The notes beneath the pieces are model-generated. The model ran no database searches. It worked only from the letters and a program-made list of their open reading frames with translations, and had not been told where the DNA came from. Below, piece after piece: positions 22,389 through 32,567 of a stretch of 64,000 nt of DNA. The translations under genes were made by a program, and so were the position numbers. Positions within the stretch are counted from its first letter, which is position 1; each line of letters opens with the position of its first letter. The stretch spans positions 22,300,511-22,364,510 of the forward strand of contig NC_052352.1 of NCBI RefSeq assembly GCF_009727055.1, written 5' to 3'. Source of the stretch: Benincasa hispida (Eukaryota > Streptophyta > Magnoliopsida > Cucurbitales > Cucurbitaceae).

Positions 22389-23077
22389 ATCATGCTTCTA
22401 GAGGAGAAAGAGATAAAAAAAAGGACTAACCCTTGAAGATCTTTCTTCACATAAATCTTCTCCTTGAGTAGATTTCCTCAAAATCACGAACAGAAGGTTC
22501 TCTGCACGAATATAAAACTCCTCCCTTTAATCCAAATGAATACGAACACAGCAAGTCATGTACTTGGTGACACAGCCACTTGGATTCCTCACTATTCTCA
22601 GGCAAGGAATGAGATGGTGGGATCTCTTTTGTGTTTTGGAATGGGAAAGGGAATTGTAGAGCAAATATGAGAGAGTTTTGTGTGTTTTTCTTAGAGAGAG
22701 ATCTCTTTTCTCACGTTTTGTTCCCTCTTGTTTATGCCTTTTGAATAACATGGAGGGGAGTTACAATAAGTCTTCACCCACGTGAATAAAATAACTCCCC
22801 TATAATAGGGAGTTAAAATTAATATTATATTAAATATAATATTAATAATAAATTAGTAATTAATTAACAATTAATCAATTAATCATATATTATGCACTTT
22901 AATCATCTTAACATACAAATCTATCTTATAACCTATAGTTTTAATATGAATATTATTCACATTAATTTTTAACCTATAATACATATGTGAATCTCATTCC
23001 TACAATTAATATTCAAATCTCATTCAAATATATTACTCTCGTATATAGTTTTAATTATAAATTATATTTATAATTAA
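22389..23077 (-). repeat. 3' half of a split minus-strand LTR
   Basis: Reverse-complemented, it reads through the family's AT-rich middle and its TTCTTGAAG/AAAGATCTTCAA 3' region, ending at the insertion site of the 18562-22383 solo LTR. Its missing 5' half is at 25746-26928, on the other side of the TIR element. Confidence 0.65.
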
Positions 23078-23139
23078 GGAGAATTTTTATAAATAGAAAA
23101 AGAAAATAAAAAATATTTACAAAAAATAACCAAATTTCT

Positions 23140-23670
23140 CTCAATCTTCTTCTTCTTCTCCCGCCTCTCCGTCTTTTTCTTCTTCTCCCGTCTTCTTCCA
23201 AAATCTCAAATCTAACATCGAAACGTGATGGGTATTGTTAAATTCAAGCTAAAACACACAGCGGGAGGAGCAGTAAAGTCTGAATGATGAGAACCAAAAT
23301 CTACTTTCTATCCAATGCGATGTGTTCAATTCAACCAATAATCAGAGAGCAACGGTGGTGGGCAGCGACAGTAGAGTTTTAGAGTTTCCTCTGCAAACCT
23401 TGCAGCATATCCAAATGGGGGAAGGCCCTAATAGCAGCACCTCGAGCTTTCTCCCACCGTCGCTGTACTCAGACTCCATTGTTGATACCATCAAGTCGTT
23501 CTTCCCTATAGGCATGGCGACGGCAATAGCGGAGACGACTACTTCGTCGATTCAATTCAAGAATTACCCACAAAATACCAAAATGAGGTACGAGTTTCAC
23601 TCAAATAGATTTCAAAATTGAAACAAAGCCTCAAGAATTTAAATTCCAAGATGATTTAGTGATGCTTGTA
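23140..23670 (+). other. GC-richer insert with possible gene-derived ORF
   Basis: A CT-rich leader-like stretch (23150-23215) is followed by short ATG frames and an open frame at 23322-23621. That frame has segments such as VLEFPLQTLQHIQMGEG and SDSIVDTIKSFFPIGMAT. I do not recognise the protein. The composition differs from the AT-rich element around it, so a captured host gene piece (Pack-type) is possible. Chance remains possible too. Confidence 0.3.
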
Positions 23671-23675
23671 ATATC

Positions 23676-25164
23676 TGTTGGGTTACATGTCTTAAAACTA
23701 GTAAAGAGTAAATATAAGTAATTGACTGTCATCAATAAAGAATTATTGATATTATTTCAATAAGTATTATTGATTGTGTTGTATTCATTTTGTCTTAATA
23801 ACCTTAAATCTAATAAACTAACATCCTTGGTTGTCTTATGAGTCTTAAACTATATGCGGAGACATATAAGGATCGTTTAAAATACCGCCTAAAGGGTCAT
23901 TATATAGGGATAAGACTGGATACCTTATCTTTTGTATTTGATACAAACACAATGATCCAACACATTTGTGTAGTTGACATGCGAGTGGAGGTATCCTATA
24001 CAATGAATTTGCATAATATCAGACTACGAAATAGTAACCATTAGATGTAACTTCCTTAACTAGTTAGATTTTTATTTCAATAAGATGACCTAGGTAACTT
24101 AGTCTTAATCTTGAGTGTAATATGAACTCCTATTCACGAGTGATAGTCCTTTGATTTGTATAGGTGAAAGTGGCCAATATGCCGACTCAATAAACCTACC
24201 ATTTTGGGGCAAAATCGAGCCAGAAGCTAGGAACATAATAATACAAAATGAATAATGATACATTATAATACAAAGTTTATGTTTTAATTAAACTTTATAA
24301 TATAAATTTAATTTTGGATATAATTCAAAATTTAATTTATGGGATAGTTAAGTACTTGAAGGAGTTCAAATATCAATTTTAATATGAATTGGATTCGTAT
24401 TAAAACTATAGGTTAAAATGTATATTAGATGTACATTAAAACTACAGGTTATGAGAGAAATACAATTGAATATGATTCATTTGTAAGTTAAATTAAATAT
24501 TTGGTAATTATTTAATTGGAGAATTAAATAATTATTTTATTTTATTTTATTTTATTTTATTTTATTAAATTAATTGAATTAAAATTATAAGTTATGTGAG
24601 ATGTTACATTTAATATGATTTAAATGAAATTATTAATTAAATTAGATTTAATTTAATTAATAATTAAATTAGATAACTCCCACATAGGGAAGTTATCTGA
24701 AACAAGGACTATCCCATGTTTCCTCTCTCTCTTTCTCCATTGGTTGAAAAACCTGCAAAATTGGAGAACGTTAGACGAAGGTGATTCATTTTAGAGAAAG
24801 GTTCTATAGAAAAAAAAAATCTCTAAAAAATTCTCCCCTTCTTTCCATCATTCATTTTTTGTTCCCACAAACCAATACCAAGAATTCTCAGAGAATAGGA
24901 AGATAGTCCATTGGTGGTGTTCAAGAAATTCCAAGGAGAATTGGCAATTTTCATTCAAGTGATCTACAAAAGTAAGTTTGTTTCCCTTTCTCTCTAGAAT
25001 TAATTCTAATGCATGTTAACCTAGAAATTTCACAGTAGGTTTATTTTTTTTCAAATCTCTGTGATATTCTATATTTCTCAATATACTGATATTTCATGAT
25101 TTCTGAATTAATTTCGAGAAAAAGTCCTGACTTTTTGCGCTGTACTAGGGCTTTTATCCCAACA
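23676..25164 (+). mobile_element. Solo LTR, TGTTGGG family, 1.49 kb
   Basis: It starts TGTTGGGTTACATGTC and ends GGGCTTTTATCCCAACA, with exact duplications ATATC at 23671-23675 and 25165-25169. An (ATTTT)n run lies at about 24533-24565. The end GCTGTACTAGGGCTTTTATCC resembles the R/U5 end of Copia LTRs as I know them. No internal domain is present. Confidence 0.85.
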
Positions 25165-25264
25165 ATATCTTCCTCACAAAACTGTTTATGCAAAAAAAAA
25201 AAAAAAAAAAAAGAAAAGGAGAAATCCATTTTGATTGTAAAGAATAAAAAAACAATTGTTTCTT

Positions 25265-25690
25265 TTAGTTGGTTGTGATAGACATTGCATCTATCATTGA
25301 TAGAAACTAATACAAGTTTATCACTTATAGATGCTGATAACTATCAATAATAGAAATTGATAGAAATCTGTCATTGATATGGGCTTATAAAAGTTTATTG
25401 GTGTCTAGTGATAGAAACTAATATAAGTCTATCATTGATACTATCAATTATAGAAATTGATAGAAATTGATAGAAGTCTATCATTGATAAAGGTTGATAG
25501 AAGTTTGTCAATGTCTATCAGTGATAGAAACTGATAAAAGTCTATCATTGATAGAGGTTGATAGAAGTCTATCAATGTCTATCAATGATAGAACTGATAG
25601 AAGTCTATCATTGATAAAGACTGATAAAAGTTTATTAATGTCTATCACTAATAGACGCTGATAGAAGTCTATCAGTGTTTATCATTTTTT
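25265..25690. repeat. TCTATCATTGATAG tandem array
   Basis: About 430 bases are made almost entirely of alternating GATAGAAACTGATAG and GTCTATCATTGATAG words. Because GATAG and CTATC alternate, the array is locally self-complementary and could form repeated hairpins. It lies inside the right arm of the TIR element. Shorter members are dispersed elsewhere in the window. Confidence 0.85.
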
Positions 25691-25745
25691 ATTTTACTAT
25701 TTCTGTAAATAGTTTGACATTTTTTTCTATTTTAAAAATTTTTCC

Positions 25746-26928
25746 TATAATTAGCTATATATACTATAATGTATCAATATACATTATACTTTATATTAAT
25801 CATATTAATATAATTAATACTGTTATTTCCCTTAAAATGGTGAACAGTTAAAATTATTCCAAAACCATTTATTTCTTATTTTATCTTTAATGAGCTAGCA
25901 AGGGGACCTTATGAACCTATAGATTAAAAGCTCCAATGATATAAGATTAATTAAGTAAAATTTTTAATTAAATTAATCAACAATCATTAACAATAGGTCA
26001 CTCCACTAAAGACTCACAACTGCACTCTTCGTACTATAGACATATTTTGTGTTCATGAATATAACCAATCAATAATAAAGCGACCTTTCACGAATCACCC
26101 ATAACTATAGTTGGATCAAACTACCATTTTACTCATGTATTTATATCCAACTCATTAATTACCATTAATCCCTCTAATGAACAAACAATTCATAATCCAA
26201 CTATAAACTAACCACTCAAGGGATAGTGAGAGGGTGAGGCCTCATTGTTCAAGATCCGAAATCAGCTATTAACAAAGAAATTTAGCTACTTACCCTAAGG
26301 GGAAGGAGTGAATTTCATCTTGTATAATTATGTTCCAAACTCCCTATTTGGACAAATCTTAAAAATGGTAGGCTTATTAAGTTGATGAATTTGGTTACTC
26401 TCACCCATACAAATCAAATGATAACCCTCATAGACATGAATTCATAACTCATTCAGGATTAAGGCCGAATCACCCATGGTCATCTTATTGAAATTTTAAT
26501 CTCTTTAAGTAATAGTGTTATAAAAAGAGACTAATCATTTTGCGGTTTGATCTTATACAGACTTTTTCTACTAGATATCCCACTCACATGTCTCCACATG
26601 AATGATTAGGATCACATTGTTTGTGACACTTAACAACTATTATAACAATTACAAAGTAGGTCATATCCATAGTATCACCAGGATAAGGCATCCAACCTTA
26701 TCCATATACTGTAGATCATTTAGATTATTACTTAAACATGATCCACCTATATGTCAACCACATTCATATTTAAATTACGTTAAACAACTTTGGATTTTAG
26801 ATTATTGGATTGGTTTAATACAAACTAAATGTCGAATAAAATAACTTCCTATTTTATTAAATAAATAATTCGTGTACAAAAATTTACAAACTACGAGATT
26901 CATAAGATTTGAGGCACCAACTCCAACA
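25746..26928 (-). repeat. 5' half of a split minus-strand LTR
   Basis: On the minus strand it begins TGTTGGAGTTGGTGCCTC at 26928 and carries the family blocks in order: CACATGTCTCC complement, GGATAAGG, CCTGAATC and the AT-rich middle. It stops at the TIR element; 22389-23077 supplies the continuation. Confidence 0.75.
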
Positions 26929-27268
26929 CAAGGAGGATTGATCGTGTATGCTGATGTAAGCGATTGCGTACACTGATGTCAGCGATGACACATTTTTTTT
27001 GTGCAAACGCTAATTTTGTTTTTTTTTTTTCATATTTTTGTCAATACAATATCGTTTTAATTAAAAGACTACTCATTTTGATACAATTTTTCGTATTCTT
27101 TCCAATCATGCTTATAAAGTAAGCAAAATGGTAAAGTATCTTTAATTTTAAATAACTTAAAGTTCTCGCTTTGTTGTTATTGAAAGTAAAGAACAAAAGA
27201 AATGTAAGAAATACATGAAAATGAACATTTAATATTGAAGATAAAAATGGTATTTCACATGCCAAAAT
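26929..27268. other. AT-rich spacer
   Basis: A short pair of GCGAT-containing repeats lies at about 26936-26985 (TGTATGCTGATGTAAGCG and TACACTGATGTCAGCG). Nothing else is recognised. Confidence 0.4.
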
Positions 27269-27414
27269 GGTCAATAACAAATAGGTTTTTAGAAAGATGT
27301 CATTCATAAAAAAAAATTTTGCTTTTCGATCATTTTGTACAAGGTCAATAACAAATAGGTTTTTAGAAAGATGTCATTCATACAAAAAATTTTGTTTTTT
27401 GGTCATTTTGTACA
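27269..27414 (+). repeat. 74-base tandem duplication
   Basis: Two head-to-tail copies of a unit start at 27269 and 27343. The unit begins GGTCAATAACAAATAGG and ends CATTTTGTACAA. They differ at only a few positions, so the duplication is recent. Confidence 0.85.
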
Positions 27415-28069
27415 ATTTTCCCACTCTTAAGCTTGAAGCTTGCTGAAGGTAAAAATCCGCACTGGATTTGGTCCTCCTAAGTACTCGTTTTGATCGGAAC
27501 GGAGAATCCCCAGTTGACCAAGGATGGGGTCACACCGAAGACACAAAACAAATCCTCGAACTGAGGACAAAATGAGAATGGAGAGGATATCCCCGTCCCA
27601 TCCTCGACCTTAACCCGCTCCCGAATATCTTTTTATTGTTTTATATATATTTAAAATAGTAGTTGTTTCTGTTAATTTTTTTACTTTTCTTTTAATTTCA
27701 TTTCATTAAATTGAAAATAAAGGAATGATAAAATATTTTATTATTATTAATTTAAACAAATAAAACCACAATAATAATAACTTGTTACTTAAAAAACTGT
27801 ATGGAGAATGGAATGAAGAAGGAGATTAAAAGTATAAATCTTGGAATTTAGTGATTTAAGAACTCAAATTTCAAAATAAAATTTTTTAAAACCTAAAAGA
27901 TAAATCAAAATTAAACCAGAGTACCCTATAAAAAAAATCAAGAGGCCAAAATGGGAGAAAGAAAAACTAAAGAGCCATGGGAGAAAGCAACACTCTACAT
28001 TGTTGTCGATTTTCGATATGTCAGACAATATTGGACGATATTTTCCTCGGAGAAAATTAAAAGAATATT
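27415..28069. other. Intergenic sequence with a CCCCGTCCC-type repeat
   Basis: Positions 27490-27620 contain AGAATCCCCAGTTG and ATATCCCCGTCCCATCC. These words resemble a dispersed repeat that reappears at about 44240-44360 (GGGAACAGGGACGGG, CCGTCCCCTCCCC). The rest is AT-rich without a gene. Confidence 0.4.
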
Positions 28070-28236
28070 GTCCTTTTAGAAACTATTTAGGAAAATATTG
28101 TTGTTTTCAAACTATTTGTAAAAATATTATTTTTTTTTTTAATAAGTTGAAATTTGACCTACGACCTTTCTTTCATTTGTACGTCGAACTTTGAACATTC
28201 GACCTTGCCCTTTCTAACATTATTATTAAGTCTGTT

Positions 28237-28422
28237 TAATTATCATTCCGGATACCTTCCTCTATCAAAATATCGTATTTCTAAATTTTCATAAGGTCCC
28301 CCTAGAATTCCTTCCAAAGCTTGTTGAATAATTTTTACGGATTCTGTCATCTCAGCAAGTCTGACTAAATAACGAGCTAATGAATCTCCTTCTTTTTGCC
28401 ACTGAACTTCCCAATCAAATTC
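28237..28422 (-). pseudogene. ndhH: Chloroplast ndhH fragment in nuclear DNA (NUPT)
   Basis: The minus strand translates without a stop for about 58 codons into a recognisable internal part of NdhH, the 49-kDa-type subunit of the chloroplast NDH complex. Segments are [20 protein letters not shown], then [17 protein letters not shown], then [20 protein letters not shown]. Compared with the usual plastid protein as I remember it there are several substitutions. The frame ends in TGA next to an apparent small deletion at the PEW site. It is a transferred plastid piece, no longer functional. It abuts a GAGAGCGAGAG stretch at 28423. Confidence 0.9.
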
Positions 28423-28470
28423 GAGAGCGAGAGTTTGAGGGAGCGAGATTTTGAGAGCGAGAGCAAGATC
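28423..28470. repeat. GAGAGCGAGAG array
   Basis: A short purine-rich run of GAGCGAGA units has the same composition as the array at 29835-30005. Confidence 0.7.
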
Positions 28471-28588
28471 AGATCAAACATGTATCTATACTGGTTGATA
28501 CATGTGTGGTTGTCTCAGTCATACAAAATGTTTTATACTTAGTGATCTTGAACAAGCCATCATACGTACTGTTCATGTAACAAGTGGC
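28470..28588 (+). repeat. 118-base direct repeat, copy A
   Basis: It starts CAGATCAAACATGTATC and runs to ACAAGTGG. It is nearly identical to 31267-31384, with only a handful of differences. Its 3' part enters the MULE SWIM region, so the repeat derives from transposase coding DNA. Confidence 0.9.
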
Positions 28589-28935
28589 AAGCATTCGGCA
28601 TTCCATGCTCGCATTTATGGCCGTTTGCCTCACATTTTAACATGAACTACGAAGATTTTATTGAGGACTAGTCAACATATGCTGAATGTTACTCTTCTCA
28701 ATTTCAACCTATATCGCATGAAGATTACTGGATCACGCACCTAATATGCTCATCCTACATCCTAAATCCATCGTTGTTGAGAAGACCTGGTAAGACCAAA
28801 AAGTTCACGTTTTATCACAACGAGATGGATTGGATTGAACCAACCACTCAAACAACGATGTAGATTTTGTAACCAGATAGGACATAATCGAAGGAAGTGT
28901 CCTTCATTATTAAGACGGGCTCCAGATAGTTAGGG
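28560..28935 (+). pseudogene. MULE transposase C-terminus, second copy
   Basis: This parallels 13806-14145. A SWIM-region remnant at ACAAGTGGCAAGCATTCGGC is followed by a YEDFIED-like segment with stops. A CCHC zinc knuckle (CRFCNQIGHNRRKC) lies near 28860-28905, followed by PSLLRRAPDS and a stop. The N-terminal and catalytic regions are absent from this element. Confidence 0.75.
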
Positions 28936-29254
28936 ATTAAATAATAAATAATTTTTTTATTATATATTTATTTTATTGTATATTCAATTTTTTTATAATA
29001 ATCTACTGTATATTCATTTTTATTTTTATTTTTTTTGTAATCAATAAAGTTTTACATTATAATAATCTAATATATTCAATTTATGTATAATAATCTATAT
29101 ATATTCAATTTATTGTCTAAATGATTATTCAATTATAGTATAATAATCTAAATATTCAATTGTTGTCTAATGATTATTCAATTATAGTATGATTATTAGC
29201 TCTTTTTCTCTTTTTTTTATATATATTTCTATGGAAAGTTCAAATAAGTGAAGA
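28936..29254. other. AT-rich spacer with local repeats
   Basis: ATAATCTA and TATTCAATTTATTG words repeat several times between about 28960 and 29190. No gene is recognised. Confidence 0.4.
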
Positions 29255-29720
29255 CTCCGCTCTCTCCTAAGATCTCACTTTCTCCTCTTAATCTCACTCT
29301 CTCCTAAGATCTCGCTCTCGTTCCCTCCTAAAGATCTCGCTCTCTCACTCTCGCTTCTCTCAATATCTCGCTCTCTCTGTTATTGTTGTTATTTTTCCTT
29401 TAATGATTACTAGCTTTCATTTCTTCTGGAACAATCACAAACACTTTTTTTATTATAGATCTACTACAAAAACTCAATGCGTAATCTTAGCATTCAATGT
29501 GTATTTCTGAATAATCTCATTTTTCAATTATTCAACCATTTCATTTTACCAAGTTCAATGTTAGTCAGATTAGTCAATATAAACTACAACTCGCTCTCTC
29601 CAACATTCTCACTTTGAATCTCGCTCTCTCTTAAAATCTCGTTCAACATCTCGCTCTCTCCTACTATCTCGCTTTGAATCTCGCTCTCTCCTTAATCTGC
29701 TTCAGCCCACTTATCTCCTT
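29255..29720. repeat. CT-rich array (ATCTCGCTCTCTCC units)
   Basis: Imperfect units of 12-20 bases such as ATCTCGCTCTCTCCTAAG form two blocks (29255-29380 and 29590-29720), with unique sequence between. The array is complementary in composition to the GA array beyond the gap. Confidence 0.75.
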
Positions 29721-29809
29721 AATCGCTTTGAAGTTTCGACATGTGTGTAACCTTCGACAACTTAATATACAAAATTTGTTTCGTAGACAAAGCTAATTCA
29801 GAATTGTCT

Positions 29810-29834
29810 NNNNNNNNNNNNNNNNNNNNNNNNN
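29810..29834. other. Assembly gap (25 N)
   Basis: Bases 29810-29834 are N. The gap lies between a CT-rich block and a GA-rich block, where short reads would be hard to place. The true length is unknown. Confidence 0.99.
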
Positions 29835-30010
29835 TTTTTGAGCGTGGAGCGTGAGCGTGAGCGTGAGCGTTGAGCGTGAGCGTGAGCGTGAGCTGGAGCG
29901 TGAGCGTGAGCCGTTGAGCATGAGCAAGAGCGAGAGCGTGAGAGCGTGAGCGTGAGCATGAGCGAGAGCGAGAGCCGAAATAGCGAGATTTTGATAGAGA
30001 GCGAGAATAC
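29835..30010. repeat. GAGCGTGAGCGT array
   Basis: Units of GAGCGT and GAGCGTGAGC, then GAGCGAGAGC, run from the gap edge to about 30005. An open frame across it encodes only repeated Ser/Arg/Leu/Thr/Ala and is not a gene. Confidence 0.85.
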
Positions 30011-30209
30011 CGTACAAATTTCTTTTTTTTTCCTTTTTAATTATTACACATTCCACCCTTCTTCTTTCTAATCTTTTTTTTTTTTTTAATTTATTTATTA
30101 AAAATAATTTCTAAAAATATTTTATTAATTTTATTTAAACTCTAAAAAGAATATAATTAAAAAAAAATATAACTCATAAAAATAAAAAAATGTAAATTAA
30201 ATATCTCAT

Positions 30210-31170
30210 TTATATATAAATAATTACAAAAATCAATGTGTCCCACAAGGCAGACGTTGTTGATTTCGAGCTGGTTGTCGTCATCGACTTCGAACTTGAG
30301 GTTGCTCGGATTCTTCTTGGATGTTGCTCTGGACTCTGCAGGTGTTTCATATATAAATATTCATTATGTTCTCCATGACCCCGACCATGGCCATGCACGT
30401 ATGAAGACGAAGGACCAGCCTCTGAGTCATAATGTCCTAAACCAAATGCTGGCATCATCATCATCGGACTAACATAATTATTTTGACCTGCATCTGCGTC
30501 ATAGGGGCAACTCTTCCACATTATGTGCAACCTCATCAAACTCATCCTCTTCCGAATAGGTTCTTCTACATCTAGGAGCTGGTGGAGGAACAATAGGTAT
30601 ATCGTACATATAATGAATTTCCTCCATATAGCTTTGGTTGTCACTACATATAGCAAGAACCTGGTTCAGATCATTCGCAACCTCACGGAGTCTACTGTTG
30701 TTCGATCCCTGTGAATTATAAAACAATTAGACAATATTTAAAATTAAATTAGATAATATTCATTCATTTACCAGATGACCCAACAGTTGCTCCCGACGAG
30801 TGACATAGCACCTTGTGATATTATTATCAATGAATATATTCTGAAGTGACATCTGTGTCAAACTGTTCAAGAGAAACCCCACTGCAATAAACCTTGCACG
30901 ATAGTGCCATCACACTACCAAATGTGTAACTTTTTCGAACCAACTTATTTTATCCTTAGGTCAATATCATGCGTACGGGTTCAGTATTACAAGGCGATGG
31001 ACATCCTACTGAAAACCGAATTGTCTCATCACCCTGTCAGGAAGATGTCATTCCACATTGAAAACATATGAGAGGACTCATCTCCGCCATATGTTTTGAC
31101 CATTTGTACAAAAATTAGGCAAAGTATGCACAATAATTTTGTACAGCTCCCAAATAACCTGAAACACAAA
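30210..31170 (-). pseudogene. PMD gene remnant, second copy
   Basis: Read on the minus strand, 31170-30730 matches the part of copy 1 at 15028-15440 (GAGCTGTACAAAATTATTG, RQFGFQ-like, KVTHLVV and FIDNNI segments). 30726-30210 is the tail, with YMYDIPIVPPPAPRCRR, EEDEFDEVAHNVEELP, SPMMMMPAFGLGHYDSEAGP and HGHGRGHGEHNEYLY. The tail frame overlaps in two phases (30499-30726 and 30210-30656), so at least one frameshift exists. The N-terminal PMD part is missing or decayed beyond 31170. Confidence 0.7.
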
Positions 31171-31266
31171 ATATTTAATTAGAGAATATTAAAGACAAAT
31201 ACAATAAAAAAAATGTGAATAAAATAATCAATTAGGTTTAGTTTAATGTATCGGTTCAGGTTGAAG

Positions 31267-31384
31267 CAGATCAAACATGTATCTATACTGGTTGATACAT
31301 GTGTGGTTGTCTCAGTCATACAAAATGTTTTATACTTAGTGATCTTGAACAAGCATCATAGTTACTGTTCATTTAACAAGTTGG
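31267..31384 (+). repeat. 118-base direct repeat, copy B
   Basis: This is the near-identical partner of 28470-28588, 2.8 kb away and in the same orientation. After TTCATTTAACAAG the two copies diverge. Confidence 0.9.
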
Positions 31385-31870
31385 CCACTTTCATTCCAAG
31401 GCATAACTTGTATCTATGCGCTTCATATTCGCCTGGAGTTCACTCCCAGAAATATAGCCATCCCCACCCCCTCACGTCAATCCCACAAGCATCCGTCTAA
31501 TTCAAAATGATAAAAAATGCATAGGTTGTTAGAAGGAGCTCGAGTACACAGATACATATAGTATACCATCTCATTACTTTATTTCCCCTATGAGGGAAAA
31601 AGAAAAGTAATAAACCTGCAATCTCGAAGGTGGATGTGTGTAGAAACTTCAACCTTCGACAACCTGAGCGAGATTCGCGAGATTTCCCTTGTCGAGAATT
31701 GAAGTTTCGACCTATGTATTGTTTTCAAGTTTTTCTTTGTTCGTCGAGTTCTCAACGTTCGACCTCCACATTAGTCGAGTTATCAACTTTCGACCTCTAG
31801 CCTTGAACTCCCAAAACAACATTATTTCTCTAATAAATTTCAAAACAACAATATTTCTCTAATAAGTTTT

Positions 31871-32567
31871 GAAAAAAAACAACAATATTAATATTAAAGG
31901 TCCATTTTCCTCGACCATGAACCCCTCGGCATAGTGGCATCATAGCTAGAGGCTGATTAGTTCACCTGTTAATAATAACAAATGACTGTAATATGGTGGG
32001 AGAGATCTTTTTGTAGAACCTATTCAATTAAGAACCATACAATGCTTCTCACCTATATGCATCAAGAACCTTCCATTGCTATAATAGAAGCATTTTGCTA
32101 ATCTCTTGATGGGAGGAAAGCTGTTATAACTTATAAGCGTTAATTGATTCTTTTTCTAAAACAAAATTTACATTCGATCCTTAACACTTCCTTTTTCTAC
32201 CTTAGAAATATTTACAGTCATTCTAGTAACTCCCAACAGAAGCAACAAGGGACCCCAAAGAAAATTAGTTCAAATTTGGCTAATTGATGCAAAGTCAAAA
32301 AGGCATTATTTACACCTTCCAAACTGCAAACTCGTCAACTTTGTGAGCGAGCATAACATTAGATAATTGGCTTAAAACCAAAGGACAGATTTTAAGTAAA
32401 TCAATTTCATACCAAAGCACCTACTAGCTAGGCTTCTCTTCTCCCATCCTTCAGCCAAGTAAAAGATTGTATGAGTTGCTAGAGGCTGGCCCTTGTGCCG
32501 CTTATTCTAGAGTTCTGTTATAATCTGGAGAGTACTGAACGTGACCGTATGAGAATCAAAGAATTTT
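31871..32567. other. Intergenic sequence and 3' flank of the ITPK gene
   Basis: No separate gene is recognised. The 3' untranslated region of the minus-strand ITPK gene must lie in the right part of this interval; I could not assign a polyadenylation signal with confidence. Confidence 0.4.

Larger units (their letters stand above)
23078..25745. mobile_element. TIR element with captured-looking sequence and nested solo LTR
   Basis: The left end GGAGAATTTTTATAAATAG and the reverse complement of the right end, GGAAAAATTTTTAAAATAG, are inverted repeats that extend about 50 bases with mismatches. The flanks are TATAATTAA (23069-23077) and TATAATTAG (25746-25754): an 8-base exact, 9-base near-exact duplication, which fits a Mutator-like or hAT insertion. 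The interior holds a relatively GC-rich stretch with a 99-codon frame (23322-23621), the solo LTR 23676-25164, and a TCTATCATTGATAG array. It lies inside a minus-strand LTR. Confidence 0.6.
28070..31870. mobile_element. Second PMD-bearing MULE, rearranged
   Basis: The left end (about 28070-28140, ATTTAGGAAAATATTGTTG) and the right end (about 31805-31870, complement AGAGAAATATTGTTG) are inverted. Both are followed inward by TCGAAC/TCGAC-type words like those in copy 1. Inside are a plus-strand transposase C-terminus and a minus-strand PMD gene. In copy 1 both are on the plus strand. The element also holds a plastid fragment, CT/GA arrays and an assembly gap. Boundaries are approximate. Confidence 0.6.

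Noticed and set aside
23838..24044. 68-codon plus frame inside the solo LTR
   Set aside because: It is a chance frame. The same LTR region in other copies is not open in this frame and LTRs of this family are noncoding.
25265..25690. Regular repeats that could be mistaken for a CRISPR array
   Set aside because: Units are contiguous and palindromic with no unique spacers, and this is plant nuclear DNA.
29793..30056. 87-codon minus-strand frame rich in Ser, Arg and Leu
   Set aside because: It is produced by the GAGCGT array and runs through the N gap.
30210..30656. 148-codon minus-strand frame as a separate host gene
   Set aside because: It matches the tail of the PMD gene in the first MULE copy (MMMMPxFGLxxYDS, HNEYLY), so it belongs to the mobile element.
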